Shown: in pieces, positions 1 through 5,261 of the stretch | Layout: every line of letters begins with the position of its first letter | Numbering within the stretch: the stretch's first letter is position 1 | Origin: SG8-39 sp032125995 | GTDB lineage: Bacteria > Pseudomonadota > Gammaproteobacteria > Burkholderiales > SG8-39 | Reading direction: 5' to 3' | Length of the DNA: 7,939 nt | Assembly (NCBI GenBank): GCA_032125995.1 | Contig: JAQBBQ010000105.1 | Span: 1-7,939 of the forward strand | Translations under genes and position numbers: made by a program | The notes under the pieces: generated by a model | Database searches by the model: none | The model's input: only the letters and a program-made list of their open reading frames with translations | What the model was told of the DNA's origin: nothing

Positions 1-122
1 AGACCCTTTCCAGACCTGGCTGGCCTGATGTGGTCTTTGCGTTCCATGAACGCGAGGAGATAGGACCGCGCATGCTCGTGCGGATGTCCAAGCGCACAGG
101 CCTGACTCCGGACGACCTGTGA
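1..122 (+). CDS. C-terminal fragment of an unidentified protein
   Basis: An open frame enters from the left edge (first full codon at base 3) and ends at TGA 120-122, giving 39 residues that finish ...MSKRTGLTPDDL. It has protein-like composition (W-P-D-V-V-F-A-F, then a basic/hydrophobic helix-like stretch). I do not recognise the family. The other two forward frames stop sooner, at 26-28 and 61-63. The gene reads toward the brnTA module and is followed by a strong hairpin at 156-187 that could end its transcript. Because only the tail is visible, the function is unknown and even its reality as a gene is only moderately supported. Confidence 0.4.
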   Translation, partial: TLSRPGWPDVVFAFHEREEIGPRMLVRMSKRTGLTPDDL

Positions 123-155
123 CTGCGGCGAATTGCCACCCAACCGCGCCGTGGA

Positions 156-187
156 AACCGACGCGCGCAAAAACGGCGCGCGCGGTT
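156..187. terminator. Strong GC hairpin after the upstream gene
   Basis: Bases 156-168 (AACCGACGCGCGC) pair with 176-187 (GCGCGCGCGGTT). This makes a 12-bp stem with one bulged A at 161 and a 7-base loop, AAAAACG. It lies 34 bases after the stop of the upstream reading frame and about 90 bases before brnT, so it could insulate the toxin-antitoxin module from upstream transcription. No T-run follows on either strand, so it is not a textbook intrinsic terminator. It could equally be an RNA-processing or pausing structure. The pairing is seen directly; the role is inferred. Confidence 0.4.
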
Positions 188-227
188 CACGGCGAACGTT
201 AGAGGTCACCGGGCAGCAGATCCACCG

Positions 228-262
228 GCCATACCTTCGTATGGCTATTTCTCCATAGCCGT
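228..262. promoter_or_regulatory. Overlapping inverted repeats upstream of brnT, candidate BrnA operator
   Basis: Two inverted repeats share a central half-site. The first is GCCATAC (228-234), spacer CTTC, GTATGGC (239-245), with perfect 7-bp arms. The second is GGCTAT (243-248), spacer TTCTCC, ATAGCC (255-260), with perfect 6-bp arms and one further matching pair at 241/262. The pair ends 14 bases before the brnT start codon, where promoter or early-transcript sequences would lie. BrnA-type antitoxins and BrnT-BrnA complexes are known to repress their own promoter, and ribbon-helix-helix proteins bind clustered short half-sites, so an autoregulatory operator is the simplest reading. I could not assign a confident -35/-10 pair here. 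Confidence 0.5.
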
Positions 263-276
263 GTTAGCCTGAGCCA

Positions 277-597
277 ATGGCGAAGGCGCGGTTCGAATGG
301 GACCCAGATAAGGACCAGGAGAACCAAGAGAAGCACGGGGTGGCCTTCGCGATGGCGCAGTTCGCCTTTGCCGATACGCGGCGCGTCATTGCGGAAGACC
401 TCTCTCACGGCTCGTCCGAAAAGCGGTACTACTGTTTCGGTCAGATCGGGGATGGGATTCTCACCGTGCGATTCACCTACCGCAATGAGGTGATCCGCAT
501 CTATGGCGCTGGATATTGGCGCAAAGGAAAGCGAATCTATGAACGAGAAAATCCGGTACACAGACGAACCTCTCGGAGACCTAGAGGTCGTTCCTGA
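277..597 (+). CDS. brnT: BrnT-family type II toxin (ribonuclease)
   Basis: This is the 106-residue toxin of a BrnT/BrnA module (BrnT family, formerly DUF497). BrnT proteins have a RelE-like fold, cleave RNA and arrest growth until neutralised by BrnA. Family hallmarks are visible: N-terminal FEWDP at 6-10, the EKHGV segment at 18-22, the RFTYRNEVIRIYGAG strands at 65-79 and a basic WRKGKRIYE at 81-89. About the first 90 residues match the usual family length. The remaining Arg-rich tail is translated from DNA that also encodes the BrnA N-terminus in another frame. No clear Shine-Dalgarno site precedes ATG 277, while brnA has one, which would favour antitoxin excess. The operator-like repeats at 228-262 suggest autoregulation. 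The core is intact, so the toxin is probably functional. Confidence 0.9.
   Translation: MAKARFEWDPDKDQENQEKHGVAFAMAQFAFADTRRVIAEDLSHGSSEKRYYCFGQIGDGILTVRFTYRNEVIRIYGAGYWRKGKRIYERENPVHRRTSRRPRGRS
523..528 (+). promoter_or_regulatory. Ribosome binding site that sets the brnA start
   Basis: AAAGGA inside the 3' part of brnT lies 10 bases before ATG 539. It supports that ATG as the brnA start rather than an in-frame GTG/ATG-like codon about 12 residues further upstream, which would add residues unlike the family. Confidence 0.55.
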
Positions 598-793
598 CTT
601 CCTCCCGCGCCTGGAAGACCTTGTTTTTCGCGATGAAGGCGTAAAGGTCACCATCTCATTGAGCAAGCGCAGCGTGGATTTCTTCAAGAACGAGGCGCGG
701 AAACACAATACGCAATATCAGCGAATGATCCGCCGGCTACTTGATGCCTATGCCGAGCACCACGCGAAGCGCCCTGACCGGCCAGGGAGATAG
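539..793 (+). CDS. brnA: BrnA-family antitoxin (ribbon-helix-helix)
   Basis: This 84-residue protein binds and neutralises BrnT and, by family knowledge, represses the shared promoter. The N-terminal half (about 1-33, including DLEVVPDFLPRLEDLVF) is the toxin-contacting region. VKVTISLSKRSVDFFKNEA (35-53) followed by an amphipathic helix through about residue 75 is a CopG-like ribbon-helix-helix: a beta strand with alternating side chains, then two helices. The start at 539 is chosen for its AAAGGA site and because the N-terminus then begins like other BrnA proteins. It overlaps brnT by 59 bases in a different frame, the usual toxin-first order of this family. The last residues (RPDRPGR) and the TAG stop fall within the direct repeat at 785-827, so the extreme C-terminus may have been remodelled. 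Confidence 0.87.
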   Translation: MNEKIRYTDEPLGDLEVVPDFLPRLEDLVFRDEGVKVTISLSKRSVDFFKNEARKHNTQYQRMIRRLLDAYAEHHAKRPDRPGR

Positions 794-827
794 GTAACAG
801 AAACGTCGGGAGAGATGGGTTACAGAA
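785..827. repeat. Imperfect tandem direct repeat at the 3' end of brnA
   Basis: GGGAGATAGGTAACAGAA (785-802) recurs as GGGAGAGATGGGTTACAGAA (808-827). Apart from a two-base insertion, 16 of 18 positions match. The first copy contains the brnA stop codon. The second copy continues into the palindrome ACAGAA-TT-TTCTGT (822-835). Repeated GGTAACA-type motifs are reminiscent of sequences flanking IS481-type transposase genes, but no transposase remnant is present. Assignment to a mobile-element scar is therefore only a guess. Confidence 0.45.
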
Positions 828-854
828 TTTTCTGTCCGTGGATCTGTTCTCCTT

Positions 855-892
855 TTCGTCGTGTTGGAAAGATAGCGCCGATCGGCGACGAA
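855..892. other. Nested inverted repeats before the cupin gene
   Basis: TTCGTCG (855-861) pairs with CGACGAA (886-892). Inside its right half sits the perfect 12-bp palindrome CGCCGATCGGCG (876-887). The structure fills much of the 126-base gap between brnA and the cupin start. It could be the 3' end structure of the brnTA transcript or a regulatory site for the cupin gene. No T-tract follows and no convincing promoter hexamers were found. The remainder of the gap (836-854 and 893-907) shows nothing recognisable. Confidence 0.3.
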
Positions 893-919
893 GCGTAGCG
901 CCGGATATGGGAGGCTAAA

Positions 920-1264
920 GTGAAGGGTCCCTGGCACATCGGCGCCCGCGCAGCGGGCGAACTGCCGCTACCCGAGGGCAGGCGTTCGGCCGAGGTACTG
1001 CGCCACGGCAGTCTCGAAGTCCGCCACTACGCGCCGCAGGGGAACGATCCGCAGACGCCGCATGGTCGCGATGAGGTCTATATCGTCGCCAGCGGTCAGG
1101 GGTCCTTCGTACGTGGTGCCGAGCAGGTCGTCTTCGGTCCGGGCGACATGCTGTTCGTCCCTGCGGGGGTGGAGCACCGCTTCGAGGACTTCAGCGATGA
1201 CTTCGCGACCTGGGTGATGTTCTACGGCCCGGAGGGCGGCGAGCGCGAAAACCCGTTCGTCTGA
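920..1264 (+). CDS. Small single-domain cupin protein
   Basis: This 114-residue protein is one conserved-barrel cupin domain with no extra modules. Cupin motif 1 is reduced to P-H-G-R-D-E-V-Y (His48, Glu52), followed by the turn SGQG at 58-61. Motif 2 is GPGDMLFVPAGVEH (73-86) with the conserved P-A-G and His86. His48, Glu52 and His86 could bind a metal; the second His of the classic HxH pair is missing (Gly49-Arg50), as in many small bacterial cupins. The start is GTG 920, placed by GGGAGG at 908-913, seven bases upstream. Its last 43 bases overlap the 3' end of the convergent DUF4126 gene. The domain is confident, but the substrate and role are unknown: it could be a sugar epimerase or isomerase, a dioxygenase or a storage/sensor cupin. 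The opposite orientation gives no operon link to the catabolic genes. Confidence 0.8.
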   Translation: MKGPWHIGARAAGELPLPEGRRSAEVLRHGSLEVRHYAPQGNDPQTPHGRDEVYIVASGQGSFVRGAEQVVFGPGDMLFVPAGVEHRFEDFSDDFATWVMFYGPEGGERENPFV

Positions 1265-1860
1265 GACGGTGTGCCGGGCCGCGCCCTCAAGCGGCGAACC
1301 ATGCCCCACAGCCAGCGCGCGGCGAAGGCTGCAGCGACGAAGAACGCGGCGATCAACACGAGCAGCAGGATGGGATGGACGACCGCGAGCCAGAGGGCAA
1401 GCGGCACGGCGGCATCCTCGGCGAGTGACAGCCCCCAATTGGTGAACGGTTCGGGCACGGTATTGACGGCGGCACGCGTTCCCGCCTTGGTGAAATGCGC
1501 GCCCGCGGCGACCGTCCCGCCGACGATGGCCGCGGCGAGTGCCACCGCGGTGCCGGAATCTCCGAACACCGCCGCGGCAAGCGCAGCGCCCGCCGGTATG
1601 CGAATAAACGTGTGCACCGCGTCCCAGACCGAATCGAGCCAGGGCAGTTTGTCGGCGAAGAACTCGACGCAGGTCATGAGCCCGCTTGCTGCGAGCACCA
1701 GCGGATGTTCGAGCAGCGCAAGATGCGCGGGCAGTTCTATCCAGTCCTGGGCGCCCGCGAGGCCGAGGGCGAACAACACCGCGTAGGTGCGCAGTCCGCT
1801 GCCCCAGGCGAGCGCGAGCGCAATCGCGAGTTCGGGAAGGTGATCGGCCAGCAGGTTCAT
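1222..1860 (-). CDS. DUF4126 family integral membrane protein
   Basis: This 212-residue, Ala/Leu-rich protein has several hydrophobic stretches (about 10-36, 52-66, 88-120 and 148-184) consistent with four or more membrane segments. The pattern SGLRTYAVLFALGL (21-34), FFADKLPWLDSVWDAVHTF (67-85) and the polar loop with KAGTR, NTVPEP and SLAED (about 125-149) is characteristic of the DUF4126 family, whose function is unknown. It follows the UxaA-family gene by only 28 bases on the same strand, so it is probably the last gene of that operon, although the spacer is a hairpin and no Shine-Dalgarno site is visible. The soluble C-terminal tail after about residue 190 (basic, then Ser/Pro-rich) is encoded where the gene overlaps the convergent cupin gene. 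A transport role for the catabolic substrate is possible but unproven. Confidence 0.8.
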   Translation of the reverse strand: MNLLADHLPELAIALALAWGSGLRTYAVLFALGLAGAQDWIELPAHLALLEHPLVLAASGLMTCVEFFADKLPWLDSVWDAVHTFIRIPAGAALAAAVFGDSGTAVALAAAIVGGTVAAGAHFTKAGTRAAVNTVPEPFTNWGLSLAEDAAVPLALWLAVVHPILLLVLIAAFFVAAAFAARWLWGMVRRLRARPGTPSQTNGFSRSPPSGP

Positions 1861-1888
1861 CGGTCGGCGGCGCCGCCCGCGCGGACCG
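1861..1888 (-). other. Intercistronic hairpin filling the uxaA-family/DUF4126 spacer
   Basis: The whole 28-base spacer is self-complementary. CGGTC at one end pairs with GACCG at the other, and the centre contains the perfect 12-bp palindrome GGCGGCGCCGCC (1866-1877). In the minus-strand mRNA it lies directly between the stop codon of the dehydratase and the DUF4126 ATG, and no ribosome site is visible. It could lower translation or transcription of the downstream gene, make it depend on ribosomes arriving from upstream, or partly terminate. There is no T-run. Confidence 0.45.
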
Positions 1889-3412
1889 CTACATCGTTGC
1901 GCCGATCACCCAGGGCGCGAATTCATCCTCGCCGAAGCCAAGCAGCTCCGACTTGCTGCGCGTGCCCGATGCAGTCTCGAGGATCAGCCTGAAGATGCGC
2001 TCGCCCACGGCGGCCACGGTCTCGGTGCCGTCGACGATCGTGCCGCAGTTCACATCCATGTCCTCTTCCATGTGTCCGAACATGCGCGAGTTGGTGGCGA
2101 GTTTGAGCGAGGGCGTCGGCTTGCAGCCGAACACCGAGCCGCGACCGGTGGTGAAACACACCACGTTGGCCCCGCCCGCGACGTGGCCGGTGACCGACAC
2201 CGGGTCGTAGCCGGGCGTGTCCATGAAGACGAAGCCCTTGGCCGTCACCTTCTCGGCGAATTCGTAGACGTCTTCGAGGTTGAGGGTGCCGCCCTTGGCC
2301 GCAGCGCCAAGCGATTTCTCGAGGATGGTGGTGAGCCCGCCTGCCTTGTTGCCGGGCGACGGGTTGTTGTTCATCTCGTTGCCGTTCCGCTTCGTGTAGT
2401 CCTCCCACCAGCGGATGCGCGCCAGCAGTTTTTCGCCCACTTCGCGCGACACCGCGCGCCGCGTGAGCAGGTGCTCGGCACCGTAGATTTCGGGCGTCTC
2501 GGACAGGATCGCGGTGCCGCCATTTCGCACCAGCAGGTCGACCGCCGCGCCGAGCGCCGGATTCGCACTGATGCCCGAGTAACCGTCGGAGCCGCCGCAC
2601 TCGAGGCCGAGGATCAGGTGGCTTGCAGGTACGGGTACGCGCTTCGCCTTGTTCGCTTCGGGCAGCAGTTCCTGCACCCGCGCGATGCCGTCCTTCACCG
2701 ACTTGGTCGTGCCGCCCTTTTCCTGGATGGTGAAGGTCTGCAGCGTGTTCGAGTTCTTCAGCTTGGCCGAGTCCATCCAGACGCGGATCTGGTTCGCTTC
2801 GCAACCGAGGCCAATGCCGAGCACGGCGTGGAAGTTCGGATGCTGCGCGTAGCCGGTCATGGTGCGCCGGAGCAGTTCCATGCCTTCGCCTTCGCTTGCC
2901 ATGCCGCAGCCGGTTTTGTGCGTGAGCGCCACCACGCCGTCGACATTTGGAAAGTCCTGTAACCGATTGCGGAAATGGTCCGCTACCATGCGCGCGACAG
3001 TGGCCGAGCAGTTCACGCTCGTCAGGATGCCGACGTAGTTGCGCGTGGCGACGCGCCCATCGGGGCGCACGATGCCCTGAAAGGTCGCCGGCTCGGCCAC
3101 ATAGTCGATCGGCTTTACGTCACTGCCGAAGGCGTAGTCCTTCTCGAACTCGCCCATGGCGATGTTGTGCACGTGGACATGATCACCCGCCGCAATCGCC
3201 TTGGTGGCGAAGCCGATGATCTGGTCGTAGCGCTTGACCGGCTTGCCGGAGTCCACCGCGCGCACCGCCACCTTGTGTCCGGCGGGAATGCGCGAGGCGA
3301 CGCGTACGTTGCCTTCCTTTACCAGCACCGTGCCTACGGGAATCTCGGCGCGGGCGATTACCACATCGTCGTTGGCGTGCAGGCGGATGGTCAGATCGGC
3401 GGCTTGCAGCAT
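1889..3412 (-). CDS. UxaA-family sugar-acid dehydratase (altronate/galactarate dehydratase-like) with N-terminal SAF domain
   Basis: This 507-residue cytoplasmic enzyme resembles D-altronate dehydratase (UxaA) and galactarate dehydratase, iron-dependent enzymes that remove water from sugar acids to give 2-keto-3-deoxy acids. Residues about 7-90 form the SAF domain, ending in H-V-H-V-H-N-I-A-M-G (78-87). The catalytic part begins at GIVRPDGRVATRNYVGIL (113-130). It carries the family blocks THKTGCG (164-170), ECGGSDGYSGISANPA (271-286), NPSPGNKAGGLTTILEKSLG (350-369), FMDTPGYDPVSVTG (396-409) and TTGRGSVFG (421-429), with Cys169 and Cys272 conserved. Length is normal for the fused form; the sulfolactate lyase relatives (SuyA/SuyB) are split. 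GGAGGG five bases before the ATG supports the start. It lies 33 bases after the IlvD/Edd gene in one operon. Altronate is only one candidate substrate: no uronate isomerase or reductase is nearby. Confidence 0.88.
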   Translation of the reverse strand: MLQAADLTIRLHANDDVVIARAEIPVGTVLVKEGNVRVASRIPAGHKVAVRAVDSGKPVKRYDQIIGFATKAIAAGDHVHVHNIAMGEFEKDYAFGSDVKPIDYVAEPATFQGIVRPDGRVATRNYVGILTSVNCSATVARMVADHFRNRLQDFPNVDGVVALTHKTGCGMASEGEGMELLRRTMTGYAQHPNFHAVLGIGLGCEANQIRVWMDSAKLKNSNTLQTFTIQEKGGTTKSVKDGIARVQELLPEANKAKRVPVPASHLILGLECGGSDGYSGISANPALGAAVDLLVRNGGTAILSETPEIYGAEHLLTRRAVSREVGEKLLARIRWWEDYTKRNGNEMNNNPSPGNKAGGLTTILEKSLGAAAKGGTLNLEDVYEFAEKVTAKGFVFMDTPGYDPVSVTGHVAGGANVVCFTTGRGSVFGCKPTPSLKLATNSRMFGHMEEDMDVNCGTIVDGTETVAAVGERIFRLILETASGTRSKSELLGFGEDEFAPWVIGATM

Positions 3413-3445
3413 GTCAGCCCTCCGTTCGGGTAATGGTCCCGGGTT

Positions 3446-5209
3446 TCAATGATTGTCGCGCGGGACAAATGAGCCGCTCTTGCCGACCAGAAAATCCAGG
3501 TCCGCACCTTCGTTCGCCTGTCCGACGTGATCGAAATACAGCTTCCAGTACCCGCGATCGAGCGGTGCCATCGGCGCCTTCCAGCGTGCGCGGCGGCGCG
3601 CGAGCTCGGTCGCGTCGACCCGCAGCTCGAGCCTGCGCTTTGCGACATCGAGCTCGATCTCATCTCCGTCCTTGACCAAAGCGAGCGTTCCGCCCGCTGC
3701 GGCCTCGGGCGCGACGTGCAGAACCACGGTGCCGTACGCCGTGCCGCTCATGCGGGCGTCGGATATGCGGACCATGTCGGTAATACCCTTCTTCAACAGC
3801 CGCGGCGGCAGCGGCATGTTGCCGACCTCTGCCATTCCGGGGTAGCCCTTGGGGCCGCAGTTCTGCAGCACCATCACCGAGCGCGCGTCGATCTTGAGCT
3901 TCGGATCGTCGATGCGGCGGTGGAAATCCTCGATGTTCTTGAACACCACGGCCCGTCCACGGTGTTTCATCAGCTTCGGTGTCGCGGCCGACGGCTTGAT
4001 GATCGCACCGTCGGGGCAGAGGTTGCCGCGCAACACGGCGATGCCGGTGTTTTTCTTGAACGGCTTGTCGAAGCTATGGATCACGTCGCGGTTCCAGCAG
4101 GGCGCGTTGCGGTTGTTCTCCCAGATCGTCTTGCCGTTTACCGTGGCCGCATCCTTGTACAGCTTGCCCGCGCGGCCGAGCTCGCGCAGCACCGCCGGCA
4201 AACCGCCCGCGTAGTAGAAGTCCTCCATCAGGTACTTGCCCGACGGCATCAAATTGACCAGCGTGTGCACGCCGCGCCCGTAACGGTCAAAGTCCTCCAG
4301 CGTCAGCTTGACGCCCAGGCGCCGGGCAATTGCCGTCAGGTGGATCACCGCGTTGGTCGAACCGCCGATCGCCGCGTTGGTGCGAATCGCATTGATGAAG
4401 CTCTGCCGCGTGATGACCTTCGAGAGGGTGAGATTCTCCTTCACCATGCCGACGATGCGCCGCCCGGCTTCGCGCGCAAGTACGTTTCTGCGCGCGTCGA
4501 CCGCGGGAATCGCCGCGTTGCCCGGCATGCCGATGCCGAGCGATTCGACCATCGAGGCCATGGTCGATGCGGTGCCCATGGTCATGCAGTGGCCGTGCGA
4601 GCGGTGCATGCACGATTCCGCTTCGTGGAACTCTTCGAGCGAGATCTTGCCGGCACGCAGCTCCTCCGACATCGACCAGGTATTGGTCCCGGAGCCGATG
4701 TCGGTGCCGCGATATTTCCCGGAGAGCATCGGTCCACCTGACACTGCGATGGTCGGCAGGTCGACGCTCGATGCGCCCATGAGGAGCGCGGGCGTGGTCT
4801 TGTCGCAGCCGACGAGCAAAATCACGCCATCGAGCGGATTGGCGCGAATCGATTCCTCGACATCCATGCTCGCGAGGTTGCGATACAGCATCGCCGTGGG
4901 CCGCAGCAGGGTTTCGCCGAGCGACATCACGGGGAATTCGACCGGAAAGCCGCCCGCCTCGAGCACGCCCGCTTTGACGTGCTCGGCGAGGGTACGGAAG
5001 TGCGAGTTGCACGGCACCAGTTCCGAGTAGGTGTTGCAGATCCCGATCACCGGGCGGCCATCGAACTGATCGTGCGGCACGCCGCGGTTCTTCACCCAGG
5101 AGCGGTAGAGGAAGCCGTAGATGTCCTGGCGGCCGAACCACTGGATCGAGCGCTGCTGCGGACTGCGGGCGTTCTTGGACGTCTTGGGTTTCTTGGATTT
5201 TCTGGCCAT
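3446..5209 (-). CDS. IlvD/Edd family dehydratase, L-arabinonate dehydratase-like
   Basis: This 587-residue Fe-S sugar-acid dehydratase would turn an aldonate into its 2-keto-3-deoxy acid. Conserved cluster cysteines are Cys67 (ELVPCNSH), Cys135 (GCDKTTPALLMG) and Cys208 (HGHCMTMG). Metal-site residues are Glu99 (SLGET), Asp136, Lys137 (the position carbamylated in the family) and Glu461 (AEVG), and the catalytic serine is Ser488 in DARMSGTAYG. As I recall the Rhizobium L-arabinonate dehydratase structure, the same residues occur there at numbers eight lower, which places this protein in the [2Fe-2S] sugar-acid branch rather than with dihydroxy-acid dehydratase for branched amino acids. Related enzymes accept L-arabinonate, D-galactonate, D-fuconate or D-xylonate. 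The N-terminus carries a Lys-rich extension. ATG 5209 has only a weak ribosome site, but an in-frame stop lies just upstream. It is the second gene of the minus-strand operon. Confidence 0.9.
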   Translation of the reverse strand: MARKSKKPKTSKNARSPQQRSIQWFGRQDIYGFLYRSWVKNRGVPHDQFDGRPVIGICNTYSELVPCNSHFRTLAEHVKAGVLEAGGFPVEFPVMSLGETLLRPTAMLYRNLASMDVEESIRANPLDGVILLVGCDKTTPALLMGASSVDLPTIAVSGGPMLSGKYRGTDIGSGTNTWSMSEELRAGKISLEEFHEAESCMHRSHGHCMTMGTASTMASMVESLGIGMPGNAAIPAVDARRNVLAREAGRRIVGMVKENLTLSKVITRQSFINAIRTNAAIGGSTNAVIHLTAIARRLGVKLTLEDFDRYGRGVHTLVNLMPSGKYLMEDFYYAGGLPAVLRELGRAGKLYKDAATVNGKTIWENNRNAPCWNRDVIHSFDKPFKKNTGIAVLRGNLCPDGAIIKPSAATPKLMKHRGRAVVFKNIEDFHRRIDDPKLKIDARSVMVLQNCGPKGYPGMAEVGNMPLPPRLLKKGITDMVRISDARMSGTAYGTVVLHVAPEAAAGGTLALVKDGDEIELDVAKRRLELRVDATELARRRARWKAPMAPLDRGYWKLYFDHVGQANEGADLDFLVGKSGSFVPRDNH

Positions 5210-5238
5210 GGGATGTCAAGCTGCCTTTGTGAAGGGTC

Positions 5239-5252
5239 TGCGCCGGGGCGCA
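5239..5252 (-). other. Small hairpin between the SDR and IlvD/Edd genes
   Basis: TGCGCC (5239-5244), GG, GGCGCA (5247-5252) is a perfect inverted repeat in the 52-base spacer of the minus-strand operon. No T-tract follows in the direction of transcription, so partial termination, pausing or mRNA-processing roles are all possible. The rest of the spacer shows no strong ribosome site for the downstream dehydratase. Confidence 0.35.
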
Positions 5253-5261
5253 AGGTGTTTC

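Noticed and set aside
220..276. A sigma70 promoter for brnT
   Set aside because: TATGGC- and CATAGC-like hexamers exist, but none has an acceptable -35 at 16-18 bases, so only the inverted repeats were reported.
503..538. Longer brnA start 12 codons upstream
   Set aside because: The extra residues are unlike the family N-terminus and no good ribosome site precedes it, whereas ATG 539 has AAAGGA.
199..708. A 169-codon minus-strand frame across brnT and brnA
   Set aside because: It is antisense to two recognisable genes that match a known module in order and length, and it has no features of its own.
2072..2962. A 296-codon plus-strand open frame opposite the UxaA-family gene
   Set aside because: Composition is typical of an antisense shadow, while the minus-strand frame has clear conserved blocks.
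3527..4741. A 404-codon open frame on the plus strand opposite the IlvD/Edd gene
   Set aside because: It is antisense to a strongly conserved enzyme with all active-site residues. Its translation is Arg/His/Ala-rich with no recognisable domain. Long antisense frames are expected in G+C-rich coding DNA.
3446..5209. Branched-chain amino-acid dihydroxy-acid dehydratase (IlvD)
   Set aside because: The sequence resembles the sugar-acid branch and the neighbours are sugar-acid enzymes, with no isoleucine/valine genes present.
4287..5219. A 310-codon minus-strand frame overlapping the IlvD/Edd gene
   Set aside because: It is the same strand in another frame, full of Arg/His/Asp repeats and without domain features. 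The conserved dehydratase frame explains the region.
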